A DNA stretch of 64,000 nt, taken from assembly GCF_037975245.1 (NCBI RefSeq), contig NC_092571.1, positions 9,847,417-9,911,416 on the forward strand, written 5' to 3'. The stretch is from Apostichopus japonicus (lineage: Eukaryota; Echinodermata; Holothuroidea; Aspidochirotida; Stichopodidae). A program made the translations under genes and the position numbers. Of the stretch, positions 1 to 12,050 are shown piece after piece (the stretch's first letter is position 1; each line of letters starts with the position of its first letter). The notes under the pieces were generated by a model. It had not been told where the DNA came from. It worked only from the letters and a program-made list of their open reading frames with translations, and did no database searches.

Positions 1-23
1 ACCTTACATTATCATTCACTATA

Positions 24-393
24 CCAAAGTTGAAGTATTGAAGCTCTGATCAAATATCCTTGTTTTCAATTTTTGTATGTAACGTTATATACTTTAGCTG
101 GTATATTGCTTATACACAAATCTCAACCTAGCTAAGACTCGTTTTGTCTTCCTTCTTGAAGATCTACTTGATATGATAGGTCAGAGCTGGTATAAACGTT
201 TGTGTGTTGTTTTTGTATTTTATTATAATTATATCTTTTCAAATACGCATCTGTTGCTTTATTTGAACCGTATTCAGATTTCAGGAAGTGAATGACTATA
301 TACGAGGTCTACTACACACAAATTCAACCGTTGTTCATTTCCTTCTTGAGATCACGTTGAGCAAATACAGCATGCAGGGCTGGCATAACATTT
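24..393 (+). repeat. dispersed repeat, copy 1 (inverted relative to 18961-19318)
   Basis: This segment matches the reverse complement of 18961-19318 with scattered substitutions and small indels. Shared landmarks, in order, include GCTGGTATATTGCTT, ATTATAATTATATCTTTTC, CCGTATTCAGATTTCAGGAA and GTTCATTTCCTTCTTGAGAT. No open frame is conserved between the copies. The family is not recognised; it may be a piece of a larger mobile element. Confidence 0.75.
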
Positions 394-1508
394 GATGGAA
401 TGTCTTTACCTTTCTTTCTTTTTGACTTTATCTTTTTGACGACATTTGCGTTGGTTTAGAGAACTACGTAAGAACTGCAGGAAGCATGCGACTGTGTTTC
501 AGAATTGAATTGGTTATCCCTTCTATTGTATCGTAATATATTAAGGGTTTTCTTTATTACAAAAACAGCTTTGTGTGATGCGACTAAACCATACGATGGC
601 TTTATCGTTTTATGACCTCGACCACCCTACCTTTTGAGCTTAAACATATTATGGAGCATGTGTTCATCATGTACGCATTGGGCGTGTGTTGAACATAATT
701 TTGTTCGTGGATTGATCATGTATGCCTCTTAAAATGTACAATCAGAACCTGATTTTAATCCAAAACCGAGAAGGGGTCTAGGCGCTTCATGCTCCGGCCC
801 GGATCGGTTTGAAAGTCCGAAAAAGTATGGGATAAGAAATAATGTATTATGATTTACATACTATACTTGAGAAAATTATTAAAAATGAGGCTTCGTGACA
901 TATAGTAGTTATCTCCAGGCCCCAACCTGGCTCTCGGTGCCCTGAAAGGAGCTGGTCGTGATTTATTATTCTTTGGCCCTGTTTAGCGTTCAACTGGTTT
1001 TAAAATACTATTTCACTAGATGCCATTTCCTAAAAATAATGTTTAAGCCTTCACAGAAGAAGGAGGGATGGTTGGTTTGGTGTGAAGGTGGGGTTGAATA
1101 AAATCTTTACTCTATAAATGTGTTACCCCCCCCCCCCATGTATTTATTTCTCCAGTACCTCTGGCTCACTTCAGTTGACTTGAGTAAGCTCCCAACATTG
1201 CATGTGGTTGGGTTGTGCAATGACGTAGTACACATGTAGTAACCATATAGTCTTTACCCAAGTAACCCCTTCCTCTCCACAAGGATCACATTTCTTTTGC
1301 ATACCCACGTGAACCAACGTAATTCGTCACCACGATGATATAGCAACTGCTGTATACGAAAGTTATACCTACCTGATGAGGTGTGTCAGTAGGACTGTTA
1401 TAAATGCGACATAATATATGCGGTTACGTGAACCTAACGCTGTGCGGTTAACGTTTATATTTCGAGTAGTTTATCATATACAGCTTTGGTATATTCTCCA
1501 AATATCTA
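394..1508. other. no gene seen
   Basis: AT-rich sequence with no convincing reading frame on either strand. A run of Cs at about 1128-1138 is the only notable simple repeat. Confidence 0.6.
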
Positions 1509-2080
1509 CAGGCGCGTATCCAGGGGGGGGGGGCGTTGGGGGCGCGCGCGAAAAGAGGAGAGAAAAACAAAGAAGAAAAAAGGGAAAAAGAGGGGGAAAA
1601 AAGAAAAAGAGGAGAGGAAGGAAGGGAAAAGAAAAAGAAGAAAGAGAGAAAAGGAGAAAAAGAGGGAGTAAAAGATAAACGCCAAGACCTCGGGAAGAGA
1701 AAGAGGAACAGTTATAATAACAGCGCTGATAGCTATTATATACACAGGGTAGCCAGTGACAGATCGAGGATTACGTAGGGGACGTGCGCCTCACCCTACC
1801 CCTTACACCGACAACTCCATTTTTGACGTTCCATTTTTCCTCTCTCACTAATGTATCCATATATATACTATATATGGTCTATCATAACGCGTGTGTGTGT
1901 GTGTATATGGACGCCTTAAACAATTGTACAATTGTGCTATGGAACCAACTGTGGCTGGTCTTGAACTCAACCGAGTCTTCGGGGAACATGACGCATGACG
2001 CCCCCCCCCCCCCCCTGAGCAAATTTTCTTTATGATATCGCTATAGTAATTTCAAAATAGACAATGATTAGATGCAACTT

Positions 2081-2185
2081 ACAAGGCATGGGAAGTGTCA
2101 TTTCCAGCGATCTGGGAGGCATTTTCGGCCAAAATTTTCTTGTTCGCTTCGCGCCAACCCATGGTGGCGCTACGCTTAGATAGTT
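2081..2185 (+). repeat. shared MITE module (internal copy in B1)
   Basis: A ~100-bp module: GGGAAGTGTCATTTCC, GCGATCTGGGAGG, then CGCGCCAACCCATGGTGGCG and CGCTTAGATAG. GCGCCAACC and GGTGGCGC can pair as a short hairpin. Related modules lie in element families with different terminal repeats across the window. Confidence 0.75.
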
Positions 2186-2334
2186 TGCCTACAAGCTTCG
2201 CCCATCCCTTGGCAAATTACTCGCTACACGCCTGTTCGAATTTGTAAAGCAAAGAGCAGATATCACATTTTATCAGTGAGCATGAAAATGCATGTTCCAG
2301 GATGAACAGCCTCAAAACTGTCTATGTGTGTAGT

Positions 2335-2807
2335 CAAAGGCGTAGGAGCCCAATTGGATTTGGGGGCTGTAACGATTTGCATGAAAAATATGACCAAAAT
2401 TTTGCGTCCAACATGTTAATGTCAATATTATATAAGCAAGCATCGGTCATTACATCGCATGGCAACGTGTACCGTACGGTCCGTGAAAAGTTGCACAGTA
2501 TACCGCGGGATGCTAATGTAAACAAGGAAATGTCTTATGTAGATGGAGCAAAAGCATACAGGTCCAATTATCTCAAAACTCTCTTTTATAGTAGTAATGA
2601 CGAATTAGTCGGCCAAGCTTAGAACTTTATTTTAATTACCAAGGAGATCATTTTTAAACTATTCATTTCCTTAAGTTACATCATTGCTATTTATTTTTCT
2701 TTCAGTAAAAAGTGCCCGAAAAATTCTCAGCATATTGCCCGAATTTTCAGTGGGAAAAATTGGTTGGGGGGAGGGGGCTGCAGCCCCGCCCGCCTCCTAC
2801 GCCTATG
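2335..2807 (-). mobile_element. MITE D, copy D3, nested in B1
   Basis: The ends are CAAAGGCGTAGGAG and CTCCTACGCCTATG. The element is flanked by an exact 8-bp duplication, TGTGTAGT (2327-2334 and 2808-2815). The empty site is in this window: copy B3 (minus strand, around 49625-49660) reads across the same position with a single TGTGTAGT. It carries one copy of the ~83-bp unit that is repeated about 4.5 times in D1 and D2, in the opposite orientation. The 8-bp duplication fits the hAT superfamily. Confidence 0.85.
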
Positions 2808-3349
2808 TGTGTAGTGTTCGGTTTCGAAATATCTGATATCGGAAATATCTGCTATTTTTCATTTCCTTCAACAAAGTTTTATAATAGCCGTTATAACAGG
2901 TTTTAATATTTCTACACCAATATATTAACTGTGTCTGAATTTTCGAAAATTTCCTGGCCAACATTCTTCATCATACTTCCTTCTACTAGTGCAGTTTTGA
3001 CCCGACTGTTAGGGGTTCAAGGAGGTTTTTCTATATTGGTTGTCCATAGATTGAATTTTGTGCAACATTATGGGTCTGTTTTGAAGTGATTTTATTCACG
3101 AGAAATGTGAATTTTCAAATTCTGAACAAATAATGGGCTTACAACCTTGAAAACTGGGGCTTTCGGATATTGTGGGCCGTGACGTAGAATCACCTACAAA
3201 AGCAATGAATGATCCACGGGACATGCAATGAGGTCGAACATGATGTGTGACTGCATGGTGACAAACTTCCAAAAGGTTATGGATGGAAAAAAAAACTATT
3301 GGGAACTACTTGGTTCTCAGGCAAAAATGTACATCTGGTTGATCATTTT

Positions 3350-3453
3350 CAAGCCCGAGAAGTGCCATTTCCGGTGATCTGGTGGGTATCAAAACCAGAA
3401 ATTTTCTTGTACGCTCCGCGCCAACCGATGGTGGCGCTCCGCTTAGATAGTAA
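3350..3453 (+). repeat. shared MITE module (subterminal copy in B1)
   Basis: CCCGAGAAGTGCCATTTCC, then TTCTTGTACGCTCCGCGCC, GATGGTGGCGCTCCGCTTAG and ATAG, about 40 bp from the right terminal repeat. It diverges from the internal copy at 2081-2185. Confidence 0.75.
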
Positions 3454-3492
3454 TTCGCGCCCCCCGGCTAGAAAATCCTGGATACGCCCCTG

Positions 3493-6415
3493 ATCTAAGA
3501 GTCAAAGAATATATGAAACTATTTCAAAAACAATGATCAATTAAATTGTCTGCCGATCATTTTGCATATTCAAAAGCTTACTGATTAAATGAACCGTCAT
3601 CTACACCCATATATAGAAAGGTAAGGGGAATACCCCCCTCCCCTCCCCCTGATGCTGTCGCTGTAGCTGTACCATCCATTGTATTTCCCCTCGATAGGTC
3701 CCTCAGATACTCACTAAAGAGACCAGTCCTAGTTGTAGGAACCTTTGCAGCCACTGAAATGAATCACTTTAGTCCCACTTCTTTGATAATGTCCTCCCTT
3801 CGCACCTTATTTAAAGCAATCGCAGTGATTGACAGGTGATGTGTTTGATTAGCTCATGGGACAAAGACCCTTTTTCCAAATGGTGGAGCATGGGCCTGCC
3901 ACGTCAACAAAGTTCCTTAATTGATTTTGCAGATCAAATTCTATTGGAAGCCGATGTTTGAGTTTGGTCACTATTACCAAGGTACTGAAACAACTCTTCA
4001 TCTTATATCTTGTGCAGTACCCTTTATATAATTCCAATTTTATGGCAGTTACAAAGTAACTTGTTTTAATTGGATCTGTTTTTACTATATTTTTGAAAGT
4101 GAACGTAAAGCGAAATGTGGACAATAAAGTAAAGGTGTAATTTGTAAACAAACAATATCGAATTGCTATAATTGCGAAATTTGCCACTAAAATAAACTAC
4201 ACAGAGGCAGGTATCAGAAAGCAGTAAATATAATCTGCCTGATTCAATTATATGACGCGCGGTTTAACATCTGTTAAACTGCCGGAGATATTGCTGGCCA
4301 TCGTTTTAATAATTAACATATCATCATTACAGCCAGTTTTTCTTCCTCTTCGCTCACGGATGCTCTATGCTTGCTCCACTAGTGCCCCACTCTTGTCCCT
4401 TTGTTGCCTCTAAATGAGATAAGCAGATCAATCAAATTTGGGGCAAATATATCTGGTGTTTGTTTGTTTGGATCGAATGTGAGAACCTTAACAAATACTC
4501 CTTAGGAATGACTAAATTAAAACCTAAGTATAATCTGTGATGTCGATTGATCCTGGCATCAAATCAAGTTGTTTTCAAAACCAACGAATAGCACAAATAA
4601 ACCTTATTTCTTAATTCACAAAACAGAAATACCACAAATCCACGAAAGAGGCCTCTCAGACCATCTCTGTCATGCCCTCCATGGTCTAATCTTAGAAATA
4701 TTTTCACAAATATTTACAAATTTAAGGGATTTTGCAAGATATGGATATTTGCAAGTGGGCATTTTAGCCAAATCGGAAAGAAACCGTCGGTCGCAGCTGT
4801 AAGAAATTAAAGTTTGTCAGAATATATAGACTTTGTAGAATGCAAATGTTAGTTACCCCCCCTCCCCTCTCTACCCCATTAAGACATACTTTTTTTTTAT
4901 CTGAGACTGCTTGTGCCACCCTGATTAAAATTCCTCTGTGATAGAATTTCTTTCGAAAAGATTGTCATATATCATTTACTTCAAGGCAATGAATCAAAAA
5001 GGGGTTGTGGCCGTCAGTTCTTTGAAGCCGGTCCACATATTGAAGATTCTGGGGGCGCCCCTCAAAAAAAGATTTTGGCGTAAAATGGCTGAATGATGCA
5101 TTCTGAGGTATAATTAAACTACATATATTAGGTATCTTATTTGGTCTAACCGCAATATTGAGGGTAATGATCACTTTTTAATTTTGTGGGGTGGGGTGCG
5201 AGGTGTTGGGTGTGGGTTGCAGGGTTCACAATTTTCTGACAAATTATTGTATCTATACTATGCGTAACACGATTGTTGCACATTTTGTTTGGGAAAAAAG
5301 TCAGATCATTAACCAATCTTCTGGAAGTAAGATAGAACACAGGGAAAATCTTGTATCGTTTGCGAAATAAATATTTAATTCTGACGGCAGTCACTGAGTT
5401 GTTCGATATCATAGTCCCACAAACAAAACATCCTTGTTTTATTTATAATTTTGAAAATAAAATGCAATTATCGTTTAATATGGTCATAAGTGTCGAACAT
5501 GAGGACATTTTACAGAGAATTATGTCCCATCCCACAGCCCCCCCCCCTCCCAACCGAACTGGCCACATTCAGTTCCACAAACATAACGTTTGTCATAATA
5601 TAAAATAGTAGCTATAAGTGAGATAACTAAATAAATAACAGTTAGAGGACGGTTAAATGAACTAAATCACCCTGAAATCACATATTGATTATCTTTTTGA
5701 TAAACTATTTATTTGGAGGTAGCAGATGAGGTGACATTATATAAAGTTTCGGTCCCCTGATTAGAGCAATACGTTGTACTCTACTCGTTCCGTCTTTGTT
5801 ATGTAGACCATTGAGAATTGTGTATTGCTATTCCTTTCTAGCTTTCTGTTGTGAGTGTGGGCGGGGTGTTGGGGGGGGGGAGGGGTGGACAGTGCTAAAG
5901 ATGTAAAATGTGAAACCCAATAGTGTGCATATTGTGCGAATTTAATTATTGTTATACTATGAGGCAACAAACATTACTGCAATAATTGTGTTATTATTAC
6001 AAACTAAATAGTGGGCCAGCTCTTTTGGATTTCATGATGAAATGAGGGAGATAATGTTTAAATCGAAAACTCTTTTTGAGGAATTCTTTGCACGACTAGA
6101 TATCATAAGGAGATCTTTCCTATCCATCTTGATCTTTTAATAGTTGTGTTGAAGGAGAAGTCACATGTAAAGCATAATGTTACAAATACACAATAACTGC
6201 TAGTATTCTGGCCAACGTCAAGGGCTGGATTTATCACAGCGTCATACGCAAATTTTACTTACATAAATGGTTGGTAACGTGTTAGAGCAATCATTCAGGA
6301 AAGGTATGTCTAAATTGGCGAACAAGAAACCAATTTCTTCAGCTCGCGATAGCATATAGTCTACGACGCATTAGTGACTAAATTCACATCACACTTGAAA
6401 AGACATTGATATAAC
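3493..6415. other. no gene seen
   Basis: No frame with recognisable protein similarity and no structural RNA. Several short C-rich runs occur (for example near 3630-3650, 4856-4870 and 5538-5550). The longest open frames (about 110 codons) look random in composition. Confidence 0.55.
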
Positions 6416-6443
6416 CAGGGAGTTGTTATGGAACAACTCCCTG
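6416..6443. repeat. perfect 12-bp-arm hairpin flanked by ATATAAC
   Basis: CAGGGAGTTGTT, a four-base spacer ATGG, then AACAACTCCCTG: a perfect inverted repeat. ATATAAC stands immediately on both sides (7-bp direct repeat), as expected if this were a pair of TIRs left by a MITE. A further CAGGGAGTT lies at about 6482. Confidence 0.7.
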
Positions 6444-7885
6444 ATATAACAATACAAGTGAATGTTACAGGGTAGTTTAATCAGGGAGTTTAATACTGGT
6501 GCGAGGGAGCTGTTTCCGTACAGTAAAACACTGAATATTCAGATCGTAGACGACAACATGTGGTGAAAGATAACCAACAAGAAGAGCTGCAGGTTTAAAA
6601 ACTGCAAGAGATTTCAACGGGGTGTTTATTTTACGAAAAGCTTATAAATTATAAGGAAATATGTTGACGTGAATGTTCCATTTATTTTGCAAATCTACAC
6701 AATGGAATTTGTGCATGGCGACAAAAAGTGTATATTATTACTGGAGCGTTTCGAAGTTGTAAGCAGTTGAGATGTTTCCAGAAAGGCCACTCATATGACA
6801 TGATAGTATATGCGTCACTATTATAGACTCTGGTCCCCAGTCGTTGGTTATAAAGGTCTCTTCTTCACTCAGAACGATACAGTTAACCGGTCAGTGTAGA
6901 TATCAGCGGCTTTCTCGTATAATATCAATCGGGGTTTTTATATGATGAACAACAATGGAGAGAAAAGCAGGTGGAAAGTTCATATGCCTGTAAAATAATG
7001 AGAAAATATTTTATTTACACAAACATCTTCCTAATTCTTATTAGATAGACTTTTCCCCCTAATTATGTTTGCCTCACTACCAATTTCATTAAGAAGGATA
7101 CTTGTCTTTTATAAGTGTAACACGAAAAAAGTTTCCTTGTTGTTGAAATATTTCAGAATCAACCCTGCTTATCTCAACCCGTAAAAAATTCAAACAAACC
7201 ACAAAAAAAGGGGGTTATAAGTTTATTTTACTACGTTCACCGATCAATGCTCTTTATCCAAGTTATCAATGCCAAAGTATTGAAGAGGTGTGAATTTTCA
7301 TTAGTATTAAATAAATTTCAAACACAATCATCAATTAAAAAACCAAAACAATGCATTGCTTTCGGGATTGCCAATTTGGCGCGATGTCCTATTAATTGCA
7401 GAGAAATGGAGTTTATCTAACGATTTTGATGGATGGTTATTTGTAAATTATTAAAAGTAGATTCCCCGTATTTAATGCAACGTGAAATAATTATGTATTT
7501 CATTTAAAAGGTTTGCTATCTCTACCTGTGGTATGTTTTTGGTTTCGATGATAATCGTAAACTATGCATGAATGCAGGCGGAGAGTGTGTGTATGTATGT
7601 ATGTATGTATGTATGGACGCATGTGATATGAAAATTGAGCACATCTCCTGTGTATATCATGTATCGTTGTTTCAGTATTTTCCACGACTAATCGAGACCT
7701 GATAACGTGGAAAATGTAATAAATAGGAAAATGGGTACAGTGCGGCGTGAAAATTTACGAGTTCTTTTTAGACCGACATGTATTCAATGTGCATCTATAT
7801 ACAGTATATATGACAGAACCCATCATTGTGTAGCTAGTGCAATTGATGCACACGACGGATTTGTTGCAAGTAATCAAATATAGCG
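6444..7885. other. no gene seen; short GTAT repeat at about 7590-7614
   Basis: AT-rich sequence without a supportable gene. The only repeat is a short (GTAT)n microsatellite. Confidence 0.55.
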
Positions 7886-8027
7886 CACCGCCCCCCCCCC
7901 CCCCAATGCTACGATGAGTGAAGAATGCTCTGGCTTTTTTTAGTAGCCTTGTACGCTATCAATGAAATCGTAGGTCTCCTACTAAGACACCACCCTGCTC
8001 AGTAGCGTTGTGGGGGGGGGGGCGGTC
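7886..8027. repeat. inverted repeat with poly(C)/poly(G) arms
   Basis: The left arm is CACCG followed by a C run and AATGCTAC (7886-7912). The right arm is GTAGCGTTGT followed by a G run and GCGGTC (8002-8027). The arms are about 26 bp with a ~90-bp spacer that has no gene. A foldback or MITE remnant is possible; no clear flanking duplication was found. Confidence 0.55.
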
Positions 8028-8574
8028 ACATGCGCACAGCCTGTGGGGTTATGGGGTCGATATCACACGTTTTTTGAAGATGCTACCATTTCACAGTAAT
8101 TAATTATTTAGCTAACGAGGCCCTCAAAGGCTTGGAAACGAATCTACGCTATGTCGGGAGGGGGAGGCAGGGATGTGAGCCAGGGCCGAGGGGCATCCCC
8201 CCTGGAGTTAGGGCTAAGTCAATTGCTTGAAAAGTCGGGCAATGCGGGTCCTATGGAAGGTTTTCTCAGGAAAACATGCTTCAGCACATCCCCTTGCACC
8301 CGTCGTGTGATTATCCTATTGGCAGAAGGGTGGTTTCCTAAATTCCCACACTTTATAAAAATACTCACTTGGAAATTTTTACTCTGACTAATGATTCCAT
8401 GATCATTCATTGTTAAAACGAATCGCCTTAATTTTGCAAATTCCCCTTTTTTCGCGCATTAGTCATTGTATCAATACATTGAGGAAAACTCTTGAGGTAT
8501 GCGACTTGCAACTTTTCTCCCCCCCCCAAAAAAAAACGCTGGGAAGGTAAAGTTTTCATTTCTCGTGTCTTCAG
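8028..8574. other. no gene seen upstream of the MULE exon
   Basis: Short frames only. No FLYWCH zinc finger or upstream MULE catalytic segment is recognised before the exon at 8575. A C run lies at about 8519-8527. Confidence 0.5.
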
Positions 8575-8985
8575 ATCCTCGAAACACATGTCTGATAGAC
8601 TTTGAACTTGTTCTGATTACTACCAACGAGACTGAGTTCAGACAAGCTGTTATATCGGGCTGCTACTTTGACTTCTGCCAAAGCCTATGGAGGAGGGTCC
8701 AGCAGCTTGACTTGGCTGGCAGATACAGGCGGAGCCGACGCCTGAGGAAGCCAATCAGGAAGTTCATGGCCATCGGCTATCTGCCACTTGCCCTTGTCAG
8801 GCTCAATTTCCGGGAATTGGCGACGAACAACTCCACTCAACGCCTGGTGGCTCGCTACCCTGCAATGCAGCAGTTCATTCAATACCTGGAGAATAACTAC
8901 ATCAGCGACAATGGAAACTTTCCTGCCCAGTTGTGGAATGTCTTCCATCGAGACAATGACACACGGACAAACAACCATGTTGAAG
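8575..8985 (+). CDS. MULE-type transposase C-terminal region, exon 1 (partial gene)
   Basis: The translation has the hallmark of the MULE (Mutator-like) transposase C-terminal half found in many invertebrate genomes: LIDFE (the aspartate-containing DFE motif), then GCYFDFCQSLWRRVQ, a stretch of about 65 residues with FMAIGYLPL, then FPAQLWNVF and TRTNNHVEG. A plausible acceptor (GTGTCTTCAG) ends at 8574 and a donor (GAAG then GTGACT) starts at 8986. An open frame continues upstream to 8499, but that part has no family similarity. The N-terminal region is not in view, so this is a 5'-truncated copy or its earlier exons are unrecognised. The family binds and mobilises TIR elements in the nucleus. 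Confidence 0.75.
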
Positions 8986-10029
8986 GTGACTATAATTTTT
9001 GGCATTGTTGGGGCCAGAGAAGGGACAGGGCTGCTTACCCTTCCCCATGAACCGCATATTTATAGAACCACTGGGCGTCTCTTTGGGGGGGGGGGGTGTT
9101 GGTGTTTCTTCACCAGTAGTGCCAACATCTGCTACTAGGGGAGGTGGAGGAATGGGCAGGTCTTCCTGTTCTTCTACAGTGATGTTCTGTAACCATGAAA
9201 AAATACAAAAAAGTTAAGACACAACACATGTTTACTATGCAAGGGGGGAGATGAGTTGGTTGAGCTATGGGCATCCTTTTTTATACAATTCCCATTTTTC
9301 TCATGAATGTGTGCCTTTGTCTAAATTTGGAAGATTTTACATGGCCTATGGGGGTGAAGAGCCTGTAGACTGCAGCACGTTTTTATTTTTAGGCATTGGG
9401 TGACTGAAACACCAATTGCTCTTTTCCCTTCAGTTGCAACAGGGTGAGTGATTTATAGCGTACCCATGCGATCTCAATTGCGATTGACCCAAATTCGGTA
9501 CCATTTAAATGCTTGTGTTGAATTGCTAGATTTTTTATGTGACGGTTGTAGAGATGAAAACATCTTGCTGGTAGGTTCAGGCATTCGAGAAAAAAAAAAT
9601 CAAATGAGACCGTATTTTAGAGAAGTTTGGAGATATTTTCAAAAATCATGGATAAATGTAACTACAGATTTCTTTGAGGCTCCTGATTTGAATCCTGTAA
9701 TGTGTTAGCTAGTTGGAATTGGTAGGGTCAGTTGATAGAAGTTTTGACTTTGCATTAACATTAAATCAGATTACATTTAGGGTGGGTCAGCTATTACATT
9801 TAGCTTTGATTTTTATTACATTTAGGCCGGGTGGGTATTACATTTACGGTTGTTATTACATTGAGCGGTGATACACTGCTAACGTGCTTTGGGTATGAAG
9901 GGGAAAACATTTGTAATTTTATAACTGAATAGACTTATCACACTTACTTGCCTGCCCTACCGTCGACTGTCTAGTATGGGTTAGATTTCTCTGTCAATCA
10001 GGATCATAATACGGACTTCTTCTCTTCAG
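8986..10029 (+). other. inferred intron of the MULE gene
   Basis: Bounded by GTGACT and TTCTTCTCTTCAG. It holds a G run (about 9086-9096) and five spaced copies of an ATTACATTTAG-like motif (about 9768-9867). An open frame at 9448-9708 is not recognised as protein. Confidence 0.55.
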
Positions 10030-10253
10030 GATTCCATCAAAGATGGAACAACATCATAGGCCGGGCCCACCCATCACTTTGGCTGTTCCTGCGGAAAATG
10101 AAGGATGAACAGCACCTGCTGGAGATCACTGTGGCTAGTGCTGGGAGAGGGGAAACACCTCCCCACAGGAGAAGAAAATGGTGCACCCTGCAGCAACGGA
10201 TAACAAGGCTACGGGATGAATACCTCAACGGCAAGCGGACACTGCAACGCTAA
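10030..10253 (+). CDS. MULE-type transposase C-terminal region, exon 2
   Basis: Joined to the exon ending at 8985, the frame runs without a break: GAAG + GA restores Glu-Gly and gives VEGFHQRWNNIIGRAHPSLW, the typical end of the MULE transposase domain. A basic region with RRRKWCTLQQRITRL follows, with the stop at 10251-10253. The intron is phase 1. The exact fit of the conserved motif across the splice junction is strong evidence for a genuine spliced gene. Domesticated or transposon copy cannot be told apart here. Confidence 0.78.
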
Positions 10254-11591
10254 TGGAATGCAGTAGTTTATAAGATTAAATCATACGTGTGAGGTATATA
10301 TCTATATGTATATATATATTGTTACGATCAACTCGATCAAGGCCAGAATACACCTCCCCTTGGGTTCACAACTCAAATGACTAAACTGTAATTTTTAACT
10401 TTAAATATTACAATAAGTATTTATTTAATTGTGTGTTCAAGGTAATTAAAATCAAACAAAGGTCATTTATCAATATCTAAGCAGTTTACACTAAAACAGA
10501 TTTAATAAGTTACACTATAATTTACTCACGACCTGGTGTGTGCCGCGACGCGAGCTGCAGCATAAGTCCAGTGACAAAAAGTCCTGGCGATTATTCCAGC
10601 GTTCAATTAATGGCGAAACGTGTCGGCGGACGAATGTCCAATGTTGAAGAAATCCAGCTCCCAACTTGATGACTTCCACTTCGGAGGTCGACAACTAACG
10701 AATGTCCAAGTTGTGCTTGCAGCTTGTTTATCCTTGGATTCCTGACCTTGGGTAACTCAGAGGCCACAATAAGTAGTGCTGACTGGCACAGAACCGAAGA
10801 CGGCTTCACAACGATGGACGACTATGAAGCCGGTTAACTTGTGACAAATCCACTACTATAAAGACAGCTATAACTCTACTGTCAAACTAAGTGAGTATTT
10901 ACTCACACTGGAATTGTAGAATTCACTTGAGCGAGATGTTATTAAACTCCTGGTGCCAAGATGGTTAAAACTTTTTGATCTCCAACTATCAGGTACTTAT
11001 ATAGCATATCCACAAGTCCAGAAAGATCTTGCAATGTCCATCCATTCTAGAAGCATACTAGCTCCAGCTCAGTTCAACCAATCCAAAGGGTCACTTCACC
11101 TTTCCAGGAAATCCTCACCTAGTGTTCTAAAGATAGCACAAGGGATGTCCACTTGGCAGCACTTCAATATTCTAGCATGTTCCAATGTGTACTGTGTTGA
11201 GATGATCTAAATTGTTCTCAAATGTTCTAACTCTTCTAGAAGCTTCTCAACTTTTCCAAATATTCTACACACACCAAATATGCACACATACCAGGCATTT
11301 CTATACTATGATTCTTAGATTAATTTATAATATTCTATAATATTGATTTATAATACAACTTTTTGTTGCAAAAATCATACAAATTATTGAGATTACTTAG
11401 AGGCTTGTAATACTATCCTCGTACCAATGGGTCTAGGCTAGCCTAAGTTAGACCTGTACTTCACATACTGTCAGGACCTGTGTGGGGTTTAGGCTACCAC
11501 TGGTTTATCCTTCTTCGAAGAAGGAGTTGTAGGGACAAATTAAAATAATGGTGCTATCTAGACACAAGATAAATGAAGATTTAGTAAAGGT
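10254..11591. other. no gene seen; probable unclassified repeat
   Basis: Intergenic sequence with a TA-rich palindrome at about 10297-10319. The stretch 10320-11290, rich in TTCTAGAAG/CTTCTAGAA-like words, has the look of a decayed mobile element, but no termini or coding domain could be fixed. Confidence 0.4.
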
Positions 11592-12050
11592 CTCGCACCA
11601 CAATTAATTGTTCCATTGACTTACACACTAAACTCGTCACTTTCAATACATGCCAAAGCAAAGATAGAAGTTTTCAACTGGTATATCCTACCCACCACAT
11701 GATAGCTGAGATCTTGGCCTATCATGGCTCTTCTATTTTCCATATCATGACCGCTTAGATTTTGAGCTAGAAGATGAGCAAGTTTAGCATACTGAACCCC
11801 CACCCTTCTGTCTGCTCGCTCGGAGTAATATCAACATGTAACCCTTCAATCGTCCCCATTTCCACACCATCTGTACTTTAAATTATGCTGTTTCATATAA
11901 AGGCAGAACAAAAGATGACATTAACTGATAACAAGCTTAAAACATGCTTTACCTTACAGTAGGTACTTTTACCTCTTTTCTCTGACAATGGTTAACCTTT
12001 CGAGCGGATGAACACTTCTCTAATTGTGGTGCGGTACCTAAAACGAAGAC
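11592..12050 (+). repeat. dispersed repeat, copy 1 (direct partner at 24553-24825)
   Basis: Shares AATTGTTCC, AAACTCGTCACTTTCAA, GATAGCTGAGATCTTGGCC, TTAGATTTTGAGCTA and TTTCGAGCGGATG in the same order with 24553-24825. The spacing differs by indels and this copy is longer. A 60-codon open frame on the minus strand (11621-11803) is broken in the other copy, so coding is not supported. Confidence 0.65.

Larger units (their letters stand above)
1509..3492 (+). mobile_element. TIR element B, copy 1 (non-autonomous, hAT-like)
   Basis: The ends are CAGGCGCGTATCCAG and CTGGATACGCCCCTG, near-perfect terminal inverted repeats. ATCTA (1504-1508) recurs at 3493-3497, a possible shortened target duplication. 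Inside are a purine-rich GAGAAAAAGAGG tract (about 1545-1680), two copies of a shared ~100-bp module (about 2081-2185 and 3350-3453) and a nested MITE at 2335-2807. It aligns through most of its length with 19833-21668. No transposase is encoded; the lysine/arginine-rich frames over the purine tract are compositional. Confidence 0.75.

Noticed and set aside
1418-1778. Overlapping Lys/Arg/Glu-rich frames
   Set aside because: Several frames are open at once over a purine-rich tract inside element B1; the same happens in B2. This is composition, not coding.
9448-9708. 86-codon frame in the MULE intron as an extra exon
   Set aside because: No similarity to the MULE domain; the conserved motif joins exactly across the intron without it.
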